DNA of 64,000 bases from Gerris lacustris (GCA_951217055.1 OX578277.1:115007904-115071903), one strand, 5' to 3'. Counted from the stretch's first letter, positions 61,101 through 61,400 are shown. Notes: a model not told the origin generated them from the letters alone. Translations and numbers: made by a program.

Positions 61101-61400
61101 ATTATCTTTTAAATATTTGTTATAGTATCTTGGGTTGGTCTTCTTGAAGTACGGGATCCATCCTGTATTAGGACGGCGAACAGGCTGAAACAAGACATAC
61201 GTATTTAAATCTCTTAAATTGAAATTTTGTGGTTCTAGCTGATTTAATAGTGAGAATGAAAATGATTATAGTTACATAATGGTATGTTGCTAAGAGGTAC
61301 CAGCAAATAGCGAACGTGTGAACAATTAGCAATAATAGCAGTGTGAGTCTGATCATTACAAGCACTGTAGATAACTGGCCCAAGGTCTTATTCGCATCAC
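3966..61400 (-). CDS. Multi-repeat CNG/CNGK-like channel gene (26 exons visible, both ends outside the window)
   Basis: Predicted plasma-membrane cation (probably K+) channel with several complete CNG-type repeats in one chain. In transcript order the exons give S5-pore-S6-C-linker-cNBD (repeat i), linker, S1-S6-C-linker-cNBD (repeat i+1), linker, S1-S6 start (repeat i+2). All 25 junctions have GT..AG ends and matching phase; codon counts fit each exon length exactly. Family knowledge: ordinary CNG and KCNH subunits carry one repeat and tetramerise; CNGK/tetraKCNG channels of sea-urchin sperm and fish carry four. No start or stop codon was found between repeats. Filters differ between repeats (TVGFGD, MGVGF, GLA) and the cNMP pockets are degenerate. 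A tandem array of three single-repeat genes is the alternative, but it would need initiation and termination exons that are not seen. Function inferred from fold only. Confidence 0.82.
4334..5143 (+). mobile_element. 5'-truncated LINE (RNase H and C-terminal zinc motif) inside the piggyBac element
   Basis: Bounded by a 9-bp target duplication AGTACTGCT (4325-4333, 5144-5152) and ending in a poly(A) of about 13. The frame from 4345 reads LVWLKGHAGIAPNEKADSLA, the C-terminal RNase H motif. After frameshifts a Cys-His segment CTTCNEREDLAHIVMSC follows. Dead copy. Confidence 0.85.
5491..5697 (-). pseudogene. Remnant of piggyBac transposase N-terminus (tentative)
   Basis: 69-residue-scale frame, very acidic (NDEDEDHLDFCRDSDSDLPD), placed between the TIRs. 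piggyBac transposases often start with such an acidic stretch; no catalytic DDE domain follows, so this is inference from position and composition. Confidence 0.45.
6064..6872. repeat. Short diverged repeats, no gene
   Basis: A block 'gaactctagttcgagtatt' plus 'cataaagaaataataa' appears at about 6115-6230, 6340-6380 and 6640-6730, the first separated from the rest by the T/G-rich repeat at 6240-6345. Confidence 0.55.
6873..6953. repeat. Left copy of a long target-site duplication
   Basis: 81 bp from acctgcgtcagtgaggg to gatataatattga, repeated at 7607-7680 with a different T/A run length and a few substitutions. Confidence 0.85.
6954..7606 (+). mobile_element. 5'-truncated RNase H-bearing LINE
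   Basis: A frame from about 6954 to 7515 encodes the last RNase H motif (LLWVPGHQGIPGNEKADEVA) and a C-terminal zinc segment (CPVCGEEEETAYHFLGVC), as in I/R1/LOA-type LINEs. A short 3' UTR ends in (TAC)n. It is bracketed by the 74-81-bp duplication. It lies in the intron after channel exon 25, in the opposite orientation. Confidence 0.87.
7607..7680. repeat. Right copy of the long target-site duplication
   Basis: Second copy of 6873-6953; ends 23 bases before channel exon 25. Confidence 0.85.
7704..7867 (-). CDS. Channel exon 25: S5 and turret, repeat i+2
   Basis: 1 nt in, 54 codons, 1 nt out; acceptor gtgtgcttcacag, donor GTAACA. ILHYLGLTVVFLTSLNTLAV is S5; DSPNWYSHGYE is the turret, with the Trp of the 'D-S-W-V' motif. 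The open frame runs on both sides, but only these borders fit the flanking phases. Confidence 0.83.
7940..8150. repeat. hAT-like terminal fragment and AT-rich intron
   Basis: caggggttcccaaccctatg at about 7947 resembles one terminus of hAT MITEs. No opposite end was located. Confidence 0.4.
8150..8830. repeat. Dispersed repeat family U
   Basis: Colinear with 18595-19365 (blocks tttaggtccactttaat, cgtttacgcgagcg, gtccaacgaact). Non-coding. Confidence 0.75.
9011..9736. mobile_element. TIR element with internal tandem repeat
   Basis: Termini TTAGGGGCCTTTCACACC and its inverted copy ending GGCCCCTAA. The interior (about 9057-9400) is a tandem array of about 47-bp units containing ttatgacacgagcgttcac. 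Terminus and AT-rich ends suggest a PIF/Harbinger-type MITE, but the class is not proven. Confidence 0.85.
9740..10116. other. AT-rich intron, nothing recognised
   Basis: No open frame with splice-site support, no repeat copy noticed. Confidence 0.5.
10117..10233 (-). CDS. Channel exon 24: S4 region, repeat i+2
   Basis: 1 nt in, 38 codons, 2 nt out; acceptor cattgtcag, donor GTCAGC. LPFNRVIQMWRYAAFFTEVC aligns with the CNG S4 (NRLLRISRMFEFF), with basic residues largely lost. A second AG 8 nt downstream (tttcag) is out of frame with exon 23. Confidence 0.83.
10722..10932 (-). mobile_element. tRNA-derived SINE family A
   Basis: On the minus strand it starts GCCTGGGTGGCTCGGAGGC (box A-like), carries a box B relic, and is colinear with 35641-35985 in opposite orientation. 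Confidence 0.8.
10971..11144 (-). CDS. Channel exon 23: S2-S3, repeat i+2
   Basis: 1 nt in completes Phe, 57 codons, 2 nt out; acceptor gttgtttag, donor GTAATT. Reads HPLKTAKNYLNNSFLTDFIA and FLPLNYIYP, matching the S2-S3 loop and S3 of CNG channels (Y....F..D......P). Confidence 0.87.
11495..12175 (+). repeat. Dispersed repeat starting GGGTCCGTAGGCAAAACC
   Basis: Shares its start, the CTGTCCGTCC motif and its end (cctacgg..cctcgctgt) with 46836-47185. A reversed fragment is at 30690-30733. Coding content not seen. Confidence 0.75.
12176..12620. other. AT-rich intron, nothing recognised
   Basis: Includes a small inverted pair around 12280-12370 (aggttaatgattgaaggttat and its near-complement). 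No gene support. Confidence 0.4.
12621..13384. other. Unassigned segment with a local GC-rich core
   Basis: 12630-12960 is GC-rich against its AT-rich surroundings (cctccggaggggaggggcc, cgggcggccgcgggggcgg). 13195-13265 is a second GC patch. It may be the 5' end or promoter of an old retroelement; no frame or RNA was identified. Confidence 0.35.
13385..13567 (-). CDS. Channel exon 22: S1-S2, repeat i+2
   Basis: 1 nt in completes Arg, 60 codons, 2 nt out; acceptor tgtgttaag, donor GTAAGC. FTPYGKFVFYWEIVRI is the canonical S1 entry ('H-P-Y-S-x-F-x-F-Y-W-D' in HCN). ILIPALLLDIMAIAD is S2. The join to exon 21 is in phase, which fuses repeat i+1 to repeat i+2. Confidence 0.87.
13630..14790. repeat. 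Two tandem copies of repeat family T
   Basis: Copies at about 13630-14230 and 14225-14790, in reverse orientation to 3240-3945, each with the 'cctcggct.cgcctcggga' palindromes and 'ttggcg.cactgctttttcgacctt' block. Confidence 0.8.
14846..15403. mobile_element. MITE, TIR AAAGGCCCGTTTACA
   Basis: Left aaaggcccgtttacacggtg and right inverted copy; the interior is a series of imperfect palindromes around 'gatagttctatcg'. Terminus resembles PIF/Harbinger MITEs. No coding. Confidence 0.85.
15404..15700 (-). repeat. Degraded dispersed repeat with tRNA-like part
   Basis: Minus strand carries a box B-like GGTTCGAGACCC near 15592 and shares 'gatagtcaactt' text with 1980 and 59110. Open frames here are not supported as genes. 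Confidence 0.4.
15700..17455. repeat. Cluster of 'ccccatgg' repeat units (family S)
   Basis: A module made of 'aaaggggatgga', 'aaaaagtgaccccatgg' and 'aggtaagagaaattggagag' recurs, in both orientations, at about 15710, 16395, 16625, 16720-16915 and 17330-17450. 15830-15960 is related to the 61842-62440 tandem array. Open frames are artefacts of the repeat. Confidence 0.75.
16297..17272. mobile_element. TIR element of about 1 kb
   Basis: Left terminus aaggtgtgttcacagctagc, right terminus gctagctgtgaatccacctt; the similarity continues through the ggatacgtaattgcggagg block. It encloses several family-S units. No transposase frame. Confidence 0.8.
17590..17935. repeat. Inverted repeat with about 125-bp arms
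   Basis: Arms about 17590-17715 and 17808-17935 are near-perfect reverse complements (for example gggtttgttattggtttgac and gtcaaaccaataacaaaccc). A foldback derived from a local inverted duplication. The 81-residue frame on the minus strand is a by-product. Confidence 0.85.
18078..18413. repeat. 48-bp minisatellite, 7 copies, on the exon 21 donor
   Basis: Seven units starting at 18078, 18126, 18174, 18222, 18270, 18318 and 18366, virtually identical. Each holds attaccttacaatctgaagg and gtagccggctgtagcatacg. On the minus strand each unit carries the exon 21 end and its donor GTAATA. The rightmost unit is coding. Confidence 0.95.
18371..18531 (-). CDS. Channel exon 21: linker from cNBD to next repeat
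   Basis: 53 codons plus 2 nt, phase 0 entry; acceptor gttttacag, donor GTAATA. Contains YAALRQASEEHIQVITETDK, a charged helix. The last ~45 bases and the donor form the first unit of a 48-bp, seven-copy minisatellite; only the donor nearest the exon avoids an in-frame TAA. Confidence 0.78.
18595..19365. repeat. Dispersed repeat family U
   Basis: Colinear copy of 8150-8830, extending to the ending shared with 150-290 (cgtaaacgttacacgcagac, aagctcgcttacgctcgctt). Confidence 0.75.
19375..19520. mobile_element. tRNA-derived SINE family C, inverted pair
   Basis: Two head-to-head copies: 19376-19430 reads gggactcgaaccacgg (reverse of a box B) and 19440-19510 is its reverse complement. Related single copies at 35995-36125 and 36355-36425. 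Confidence 0.7.
19648..20208 (-). mobile_element. Tc1/mariner-superfamily element remnant
   Basis: Flanked by TA; inverted termini of about 38 bp ((CA)GGGTGGGGCGAAACAA.CAGTGCAGTTT). The minus strand reads ICDFFLWGYLKEKVFKHRPH and LVELKTRIREEIAAIRYMS, the C-terminal end of an insect DDE transposase, then a stop. The rest of the gene is deleted. Confidence 0.85.
20357..20508 (-). CDS. Channel exon 20: cNBD C-terminal part, repeat i+1
   Basis: 2 nt in, 50 codons, phase 0 out; acceptor gatgtgag (purine-rich just upstream, but T-rich further back), donor GTCATT. VVTYTSCHLVKIRWELLYSM matches the last strands ('V-x-A-x-T-Y-C-x-L') and IVRLLQEKAKEIL the C helix. The phosphate-contacting Arg is absent. 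Separated from exon 19 by a 7.5-kb intron holding a nested pogo/Jockey pair. Confidence 0.78.
20665..21103. mobile_element. MITE, TIR ATAGTCCAGGATATAGCG
   Basis: Left atagtccaggatatagcgtg and right inverted copy (cgctatctcctggactat). Includes the subterminal 'agtgtctgactaa' inverted pair. Relative of 2087-2396. Confidence 0.85.
22082..22127. repeat. (TAA)n microsatellite in the Jockey 3' UTR
   Basis: About 12 TAA/ATA triplets just after the ORF2 stop. Confidence 0.9.
22128..24821 (-). CDS. Jockey ORF2 (endonuclease-reverse transcriptase)
   Basis: 897 residues. N-terminal AP-type endonuclease (LLWNANGATL, ALITETHFT, GGDYNAKHPQWG, SSDHSPVLL, residues about 10-215). Reverse transcriptase centre about 490-750 with YRPISLLPVMGKILE, FDRVWH, GVPQGSILGPLLYSFY and FADD. 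C-terminal tail TYGLEVWGSTKPSN as in Jockey. No RNase H. Starts at GTG overlapping the ORF1 stop; no ATG exists between the upstream in-frame TAA and the endonuclease domain, so translation probably depends on termination-reinitiation (inference). Confidence 0.93.
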   Translation of the reverse strand: MNTPTQRSLTILLWNANGATLHGQELDILLQDRRIDIALITETHFTTRSHFHIQNYTTHRTDHPDNTAHGGSAILIRNSISHYPLPPTCTDSIQCTSISLNSLPFNFTISSVYCPPNHPISQQDFLSLFRSLGHKFIAGGDYNAKHPQWGCRARNPRGVTLLKALSSTNYGIHSPGEYTYFPSDPNKLPDILDYFVSTPIPDLHPTVSVLDDLSSDHSPVLLILDIKPPIRPLKPRLINGRVDWDSFQMLVDQRLDLKISLKNATDIDEAVQTLTETIQTSIWDSTQPLTNRQDIRSSLPIDIRTLISEKRRARAHWKRTRYPSDKRTYNIASRKLTNLLRLYKEDKFKTFTSQLTTKDKSLWNATRRILSQKSIPSPILNPDNSWAKSETEKVEVFAQHLTNLFSPHPDIIDHNHVNLINKDLLAPLQLSPPPKSFNPSDVLYCIKHLQPRKAPGYDLITSEILKHLPKKGILFLTYIFNSVLKTTHFPTQWKFATIIMIPKPSKPPHLPSSYRPISLLPVMGKILEKLLLRRLLPILKPFIPDHQFGFRAHHSTIQQCHRIVDVIASTLEKKKYCSAVFLDEAQAFDRVWHAGLLWKLKGILPFTYYLILKSFLTDRSFCASLGTTSSSICPVSAGVPQGSILGPLLYSFYTHDIPQYPSSVLATFADDKAILSVHQDPQTASNNTQSHLLLLEPWLRKWRIRINEQKSVHITFTLRHSTCPPVILNQVLLPQSSTVRYLGLHLDRRLTWQHHTKTKRTDISRRYKLLLRLLDRRSKITLNNKLLIYNTILKPAWTYGLEVWGSTKPSNSRRLQTLQSKILRKITDAPFYVSNLTLHNDLNVPFVRDLSISRYQKFHQSLSDHPNPLVELLSSQTIPDNPLRRLRRQWPRDLLNL
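24818..26200 (-). CDS. Jockey ORF1 (gag-like nucleic-acid-binding protein)
   Basis: 460 residues from ATG at 26200. Basic N-terminus (RKRRRRSKTT), then low-complexity Ser/Pro/Thr-rich region, a globular domain of about residues 140-270, and three zinc knuckles: CTRCQSYLHTKSYC, CVKCAGSHMTEHC and CVLCSGAHPANYRGC. That knuckle set is typical of Jockey ORF1, which packages the LINE RNA. Intact. Its stop overlaps the start of ORF2 (GTGA). Confidence 0.93.
   Translation of the reverse strand: MNKTVGQRKRRRRSKTTSPKPKPKRAVTSSSLEGRAPSPSTSGSRTNSPDPLNTTVLGSLQGGQPTKPVEQTRNEGQPSTSNAKINFTTPNPYGVLSQRNENNDAYNPQVNDPKPPPIFVKNVTDFSQCVQGLRSLLGNDGFTCKARSNDVAILCKSVEGYKSAVRSLRAENVTFHTYQSKEEKAYRVVIRHLHHSTPPNAIKDELEALGFRVRNVTNVKKGDSALSLFFIELEPNLNNKEIFEVKTIFHCRIKVEEPYKRQDIVQCTRCQSYLHTKSYCNHAPKCVKCAGSHMTEHCTKRPEDQPKCVLCSGAHPANYRGCIVHKELQKKFRKTNPIIKKINKPDHQTTESSIYQAPINQLITRETTKETAPISEQQPSQPNQTNNVVTGVTYATATSGGTSRARLPVHIPPPTPSSDISVTLQTFLYDLRAIINPLLTALTTFTTFIQTLLPATQPHQ
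26577..26760 (+). pseudogene. Helix-turn-helix relic of pogo-like transposase with 58-bp tandem repeat
   Basis: The last unit reads TYKSMNAAAKEFNVKRMTLT, resembling a psq-type DNA-binding helix (A..AA..F.V...TL). The preceding 58 bases (aacgtacaagagcatgaacg module) are repeated twice, breaking the frame. Confidence 0.5.
27997..28072 (-). CDS. Channel exon 19: cNBD middle, repeat i+1
   Basis: 25 codons plus 1 nt; acceptor ttttgtttcag, donor GTAAGT. KVIGRNSMINFLESLSG lies where the phosphate-binding cassette (FGE-x-x-L-L) should be; FGE is replaced by INF. Confidence 0.82.
28073..29073. other. Intron, no gene seen
   Basis: A short ATA/ATT microsatellite follows exon 19. 28700-29040 contains the 'aaaatcggacgattattt...acagaccgacag' type of decayed repeat. 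Confidence 0.45.
29082..29720. mobile_element. Foldback MITE with 8-bp target duplication
   Basis: CACATAGC flanks both sides (29074-29081, 29721-29728); termini CCTACAAC. Arms of about 200 bp are inverted copies, with the 'acagtggagcct' motif repeated several times in each. The 8-bp duplication suggests hAT or P-type mobilisation. Confidence 0.88.
29795..30045. repeat. Inverted repeat pair ('gatgcttccagtagt' family)
   Basis: Left arm (about 29800-29940) and right arm (29940-30045) are reverse complements around gatgcttccagtagtg and tttcaccggaaaacca. A single copy is at 48060-48172. Confidence 0.8.
30334..30468 (-). CDS. Channel exon 18: first part of cNMP-binding domain, repeat i+1
   Basis: 45 codons, phase 0 to 0; acceptor ggttctacag, donor GTATCA. 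FIRHLCHSVERVTLASNDVL, then Y-S-G-Q and FHIILNGYCK match the cNBD A helix and first strands (F-x-x-x-L-x-G). Confidence 0.87.
31559..31685 (-). CDS. Channel exon 17: C-linker end, repeat i+1
   Basis: 1 nt in, 42 codons, phase 0 out; acceptor aacggtttcag, donor GTAAGT. MFDLPQHLKDNYEWECYKEV then TLFRVLA matches 'L-P-x-x-L-x-x-x...PLF' at the entrance of the cNBD. Confidence 0.87.
31833..33201. mobile_element. hAT-type non-autonomous element
   Basis: 8-bp duplication GTTCCAAT (31825-31832, 33202-33209), termini TAGAGGTGGG and inverted copy, followed by 'taacagttatt'-type subterminal repeats. No transposase frame. The interior carries the array 32452-32966. Confidence 0.88.
32452..32966. repeat. 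Tandem array inside the hAT element
   Basis: About 16-17 units of 29 bp (ataacagcaatgaagtgtta tcctataac) or a longer form with an extra tctgttatcc; the two forms alternate in blocks. Confidence 0.92.
33218..33375 (-). mobile_element. SINE family B fragment
   Basis: gagttccagccccttcacac and 'accgaagcagtatggtgtg' match the SINE B body at 59320-59375. Confidence 0.6.
33463..33579 (-). CDS. Channel exon 16: C-linker, repeat i+1
   Basis: 1 nt in, 38 codons, 2 nt out; acceptor gattttgtag, donor GTCAGT. EEYSKSVVQFLRNFSAPASL then VERMFTYLQVQW matches the 'Y-M...P..L..R...Y...W' C-linker. Confidence 0.85.
33605..35050. other. AT-rich intron, no gene seen
   Basis: 34290-34450 has a run of diverged 'gaattaattccc' motifs, responsible for the 97-residue plus-strand frame. 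Nothing else recognised. Confidence 0.45.
35051..35335. repeat. Dispersed repeat family R
   Basis: Shares 'gtctgcacagac.acagac', 'tcaaaat.tggaaatcca' and 'tactttctctttatatgaga' with 52735-52930 and, more weakly, 60890-61020. Confidence 0.75.
35383..35579 (-). CDS. Channel exon 15: pore helix, filter and S6, repeat i+1
   Basis: 65 codons plus 2 nt; acceptor gtgtatgtcag, donor GTAAAC. Pore helix YFSAMLLSQ, then MGVGFVVPKSL, which aligns with the K+ channel pattern VGYGDIVPKTL: the two filter glycines and the downstream P-K are kept, Tyr is Val and Asp is Phe. S6 is YVFVMVSMYITAIIGRYLMA. Confidence 0.88.
35641..35985 (+). mobile_element. tRNA-derived SINE family A
   Basis: Head with box A-like TGGTTCGGAGG and box B GGTTCGATTC (about 35749), body, then an A-rich tail (about 35970). 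Opposite-strand copies at 10722-10932 and, decayed, 39690-39850. Confidence 0.85.
35990..36425. mobile_element. SINE family C copies
   Basis: 36045-36125 (minus) has gggacttgaatcacgggcc; 36355-36425 is a second partial. Both match 19376-19510. Confidence 0.6.
36426..37040. other. Intron with single transposon end
   Basis: caggggtgggcaaatacggc at about 36710 is a hAT-type terminus; the partner end was not found. T-rich frames downstream are not genes. Confidence 0.4.
37041..37610. repeat. Satellite-like array with ACCTCTAA / TTAGAGGT palindromes
   Basis: About six units of 100-120 bp, each with 'ttaggagccctccctaaaag' followed by 'ttagaggtggttagaggtag' and 'tttaaccacctctaa'. It ends about 105 bases from channel exon 14. 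Confidence 0.88.
37716..37779 (-). CDS. Channel exon 14: turret, repeat i+1
   Basis: 1 nt in, 21 codons, phase 0 out; acceptor tttgtttacag, donor GTATTT. EECSPDGWYYQLKEQCLSRG corresponds to the extracellular turret; the Trp is conserved in the other two repeats. The cysteine pair could form a disulfide (inference). Confidence 0.75.
38132..38325. mobile_element. MITE, TIR TTTTCCTAGAAGCGACT
   Basis: Left end ttttcctagaagcgacttca, right end inverted (agtcgcgtcaaggaaaa). Similar to 39855-40075. Confidence 0.8.
38400..38900. repeat. Dispersed repeat with 67-bp tandem, copy 1
   Basis: 38400-38740 is colinear with 56555-57260 ('gacaggatatggactgtctg', 'tcgtgggaaatgcaat', 'gctgaatttctatttagctg'). 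At about 38690-38870 a unit with 'ggactcttccccaggtatg' is present three times. Confidence 0.82.
39143..39525. mobile_element. Probable MITE, foldback ends
   Basis: gttcattatactacacccct at the left and agggtgtagcataatgaac at the right are inverted copies. Interior AT-rich. Confidence 0.6.
39690..39850 (-). mobile_element. Decayed SINE family A
   Basis: Keeps 'agcaatgctgggtggaaatt' and 'ctgtgtggtcacccattc' in the order found at 10770-10860. Confidence 0.6.
39855..40075. mobile_element. MITE, relative of 38132-38325
   Basis: Left ttttcctagacgcgactcca, right inverted (ggagtcgtgtctaggaaaaa), 'gactcctcttttg' and 'gcatgtta' shared. It lies just downstream of channel exon 13. Confidence 0.82.
40144..40283 (-). 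CDS. Channel exon 13: S4-S5 linker and S5, repeat i+1
   Basis: 46 codons plus 2 nt; acceptor ctcatttcag, donor GTTAGT chosen because it alone keeps phase with exon 14. LISILKYVYFSCVGACMIGS is the S5 helix. Confidence 0.8.
40600..41280. repeat. Possible transposon terminus and decayed repeat
   Basis: tacagggtcgacccacgata at 40602 resembles the TACAGGGTG termini common in insect DNA transposons; no matching end found. 40910-40965 is T-rich simple sequence. Confidence 0.35.
41460..42337. mobile_element. TIR element abutting channel exon 12
   Basis: Left aaggctggacttccactgga; right inverted copy (tccagtgaacgtctagcca). The right end stops one base from the exon 12 donor GTAAGT. The interior holds a THAP-like exon (41805-41909) on the plus strand. 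Confidence 0.75.
41805..41909 (+). pseudogene. THAP-type zinc finger N-terminus within a TIR element (tentative)
   Basis: Starts ATG-TCT-GAA; reads ECFEFGCNHRALKYKCHFYR then LFSVWRNICR and a GTAAGT donor. Cys-x4-Cys, a later F-Y-R and a Trp at the right spacing resemble the THAP C2CH fold found in P-element and other transposases. No further exon was found. Confidence 0.5.
42344..42480 (-). CDS. Channel exon 12: S3-S4, repeat i+1
   Basis: 2 nt carried in, 45 codons, phase 0 exit; acceptor cagttagttcag, donor GTAAGT. DFIAILPLYTFF is a typical S3 (D-x-x-x-x-x-P). The S4 position (EKLIWRINTFIYSRK) has few basic residues, so voltage sensing should be weak. A TIR element abuts the donor (see 41460-42337). 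Confidence 0.86.
43229..43590 (+). mobile_element. tRNA-derived SINE family B
   Basis: Head gggagccagcattggtcgag (box A side), box B GGTTCGATCCC (about 43302), then a body with 'gcatctatggttcgaggac' and a 3' end with TAC triplets. Reverse copies at 59205-59680 and 49198-49298. Confidence 0.85.
43753..43915 (-). CDS. Channel exon 11: S1-S2, repeat i+1
   Basis: 54 codons plus 1 nt, phase 0 entry; acceptor tgtttag, donor GTAAAA. Two hydrophobic runs (VTCSLVTIPLL and VFILCVVLDTMFIMDFIIFI). The acidic D in the second helix matches the conserved S2 'D-x-x-F-x-x-D' pattern. Confidence 0.83.
43965..45218. mobile_element. TIR element interrupted by another TIR element
   Basis: Left gggtccacactatataac, right gttatatagtgtggacct inverted; subterminal 'taacatgttatataac' motifs on both sides. 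The element 44290-44686 is nested inside it. Confidence 0.8.
44290..44686. mobile_element. Foldback element, TIR GGTGACACACTTCGCCACCC
   Basis: Both ends carry gtgacacacttcgccaccc inverted. GC-rich interior full of 'ggtggcgc' palindromes. A second copy is at 51034-51665. Confidence 0.88.
45225..46649. repeat. Intron with repeat family T copy at 45585-45910
   Basis: 45585-45910 keeps 'cctagggaataatgtaaaat', 'gaggctaagccgaggg' and the intact 3' block. 46040-46165 (gcgagtggggagtttgcacc region) is unassigned. No gene seen. Confidence 0.5.
46650..46751 (-). CDS. Channel exon 10: start of S1, repeat i+1
   Basis: 34 codons, phase 0 to 0; acceptor gtgttgtacag, donor GTACAG. FPWMINPSTSFLTIWNTSL fits the 'I-H-P-S-x-F-x-x-W' entry into S1 of CNG/HCN channels. 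Confidence 0.8.
46836..47185 (+). repeat. Copy of the GGGTCCGTAGGCAAAACC repeat
   Basis: Shorter version of 11495-12175, same start and end; it overlaps the tail of the intron before channel exon 10. Confidence 0.78.
47186..48059. other. Intron with decayed repeats
   Basis: 47440-47700 has a 'gctgatgaccctttgtcgga' type segment, typical of old retroelement ends, but nothing that can be classified. Confidence 0.35.
48060..48172 (+). repeat. Single copy of the 'gatgcttccagtagt' repeat
   Basis: Colinear with the right arm of 29795-30045; lies 43 bases from channel exon 9. Confidence 0.75.
48216..48323 (-). CDS. Channel exon 9: pre-S1 segment, repeat i+1
   Basis: 36 codons, phase 0 to 0; acceptor atatgtgacag, donor GTTTGT. 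Encodes NLHMLNEWKRRAIEHELLKV, a charged helix as expected just before S1. Confidence 0.76.
48411..48599. mobile_element. MITE, TIR TTAAAGCCCCCTATACAC
   Basis: Left ttaaagccccctatacactg and right inverted (cgggtatgggggccttaa). Interior is near-palindromic around 'catcatgtttgcgcaaaca'. PIF/Harbinger-like terminus. Confidence 0.82.
48640..49195. repeat. Repeat family T copy
   Basis: Same orientation as 13630-14790, with 'ttctccctactggagatgaa' and 'ccctcggcttcgcct' modules. Confidence 0.78.
49198..49298 (-). mobile_element. SINE family B 3' end with (TAG)n tail
   Basis: Eight TAG triplets, then 'ctagtacttcctactagaac' and 'cgaaccacttgttcgaacct', matching 59215-59275. Confidence 0.8.
49618..49852. 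mobile_element. MITE, TIR GGCTACGGCCACACCGGAGC
   Basis: Left ggctacggccacaccggagc, right inverted (agcttcggtgtggccgcag); the similarity runs about 40 bases inward. The 164-residue frame starting at 49319 is produced partly by this element. Confidence 0.88.
49860..50710. other. Intron, nothing recognised
   Basis: A G-run near 50116. No gene or repeat copy that I can support. Confidence 0.4.
50714..50807 (-). CDS. Channel exon 8: inter-repeat linker
   Basis: 1 nt carried in completes a Thr codon, then 31 codons to phase 0. Acceptor gcaaccag, donor GTCAGT. Encodes PRRDEVLYLKNRFISINEN and a basic tail DRTKKWFVQ. No domain recognised. Confidence 0.74.
51034..51665. mobile_element. Second GTGACACACTTCG element, interrupted
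   Basis: Left ctagtgacacacttcg, right inverted. Comparison with 44290-44686 shows a foreign insert at about 51319-51597. Confidence 0.82.
51908..51975 (-). CDS. Channel exon 7: inter-repeat linker
   Basis: 22 codons plus 2 nt, entering in phase 0 after the cNBD of repeat i. Acceptor gtgtgtgtgcag, donor GTAAGT. Encodes GTLNEAYGKYVHLSMVDSFE and continues without a stop, which argues against the gene ending at this cNBD. Short, so support is phase and splice sites rather than homology. Confidence 0.72.
52490..52530 (-). other. tRNA-like 3' fragment
   Basis: tgggcggggaatcgaacccg is the reverse of a T-arm (GGTTCGATTCC). No intact cloverleaf; probably a SINE remnant. Confidence 0.4.
52735..52930. 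repeat. Dispersed repeat family R
   Basis: Colinear with 35100-35330 over the CTGCACAGAC to TATGAGAAAGT interval. Confidence 0.78.
52931..53588. other. Unassigned, partly GC-rich
   Basis: 53140-53480 is less AT-rich and has open frames on both strands, but no domain, splice support or family match. Possibly a retroelement piece. Confidence 0.35.
53589..54432. mobile_element. Interlocked inverted repeats (TAGGTTTGTTCCAACC termini)
   Basis: Segments A (53589-53838), B (53841-54005), A reversed (54030-54280) and B reversed (54290-54432) follow in that order. A and B both begin with aggtttgttccaacc. Two related MITEs inserted into each other is one explanation. Confidence 0.8.
55018..55600 (-). 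mobile_element. 5'-truncated Jockey-type LINE fragment
   Basis: The minus strand from about 55600 to 55170 is a diverged version of the ORF2 C-terminus of the 22128-24821 element (shared 'aggattttggattgaag', 'ggagttgga.cgcttggtgc'). A 3' UTR with AATAAA and an A-rich tail ends near 55018. Frame broken. Confidence 0.85.
55675..55884 (-). CDS. Channel exon 6: second half of cNMP-binding domain, repeat i
   Basis: 70 codons, phase 0 to 0; acceptor tgttgttttcag, donor GTAACC. The segment LMVLGEGSSLCITNLLVV occupies the phosphate-binding cassette position, but the usual FGE is replaced by LCI; an R-P-A-R follows where RRTA is expected. The end (FINKYRHFYPRIMRMIE) matches the C helix. The acceptor and first 24 coding bases are repeated eight times upstream (see the 72-bp minisatellite), so the true acceptor choice is uncertain; the copy next to the exon gives the best domain. 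Confidence 0.85.
55861..56436. repeat. 72-bp minisatellite, 8 copies, on the exon 6 acceptor
   Basis: Eight near-identical 72-bp units. On the minus strand each holds a pyrimidine tract, tgttgttttcag acceptor, the first 24 bases of exon 6, and then AAAGTGAGA. Because 72 is a multiple of 3 the frame is open through all copies; the resulting 276-residue frame is not a real protein. Confidence 0.96.
56555..57260. repeat. Dispersed repeat, copy 2 of 38400-38740, interrupted
   Basis: Left part 56555-56660 and right part 57060-57260 match the other copy; about 400 bp (56660-57060) is inserted between them. Confidence 0.78.
57464..57610 (-). CDS. Channel exon 5: first half of cNMP-binding domain, repeat i
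   Basis: 49 codons, phase 0 to 0. Acceptor tgtttatcag, donor GTAATT. ELPEDVSRELARYMKIKCY then GGDLIVKRGVVATSMIYIA and QGSID match the first helices and beta roll of cNBDs, including the conserved G-D-I-V and the Y-I-x-x-G turn. Confidence 0.9.
57985..58135. mobile_element. tRNA-like SINE fragment with hairpin
   Basis: cacgggatcgaacccacgac at 58018 is a reversed box B. 58085-58130 forms a perfect hairpin, tctaaagccacagg / cctgtggctttaga. Confidence 0.6.
58248..58415 (-). CDS. Channel exon 4: C-linker, repeat i
   Basis: Exactly 56 codons, phase 0 to 0. Acceptor aatttgcag, donor GTAACG. The pattern NRIERYYREIWRERN followed by FDIPPPFRIQIHEDI matches the CNG/HCN C-linker (R....YY..W, then LP..L...I). 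Confidence 0.88.
58480..59200. other. Intron with decayed repeats
   Basis: 58850-58920 resembles 52370-52400 ('aacaactcagacaaactttctcatata'); 59040-59140 carries the 'ttgactatcttcctatt' repeat. No gene. Confidence 0.45.
59205..59680 (-). mobile_element. SINE family B with an internally duplicated body
   Basis: Reverse complement of 43229-43590. The block 'gaagagaacccctcaggggg' followed by a tRNA-like 'gatcgaaccca' occurs twice (59412 and 59518), so this is a compound or partly duplicated copy. Confidence 0.83.
59803..59980 (-). CDS. Channel exon 3: rest of selectivity filter, S6 and start of C-linker, repeat i
   Basis: Enters with 1 nt that completes the glycine codon, so the spliced filter reads TVGFGD, the K+ channel signature. 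59 codons follow: S6 (WFACLTMSVGYCMLTGVYTA) and the first C-linker helix. Donor GTCAGT, phase 0. An internal CAG|GTGAGT donor would remove 16 residues in frame, but then the C-linker is too short compared with HCN/CNG. Confidence 0.8.
59985..60540. repeat. Intron, with a foldback at about 60388-60530
   Basis: agcatggaacgtgctttagc and its inverted partner gctaaagcatgttccatgt bracket about 100 bp. 60010-60290 is unassigned. Confidence 0.5.
61039..61184 (-). CDS. Channel exon 2: turret and pore helix, repeat i
   Basis: Phase 0 entry, 48 codons plus 2 nt. Acceptor gtatgtcttgtttcag. Contains the turret (NTGWIPYF, with W and P as in CNG channels), a pore helix (LLWYLMAFYAV) and the first filter residues T-V-G. 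The donor that keeps frame with exon 3 is GTCGGT at 61038; a better-looking GTAACA lies 4 nt downstream but breaks the frame. Confidence 0.8.
61276..61400 (-). CDS. Channel exon 1 of window: S5 of repeat i
   Basis: Enters with 2 nt carried in, 41 codons, leaves in phase 0. Acceptor tatgttctag, donor GTAACT. Encodes a hydrophobic helix LTLLLLLIVHTFAICWYLL; the spacing H..A.C resembles the HWNAC motif of CNG S5. S1-S4 of this repeat are not found in 61401-64000, so they must lie further right. Confidence 0.8.
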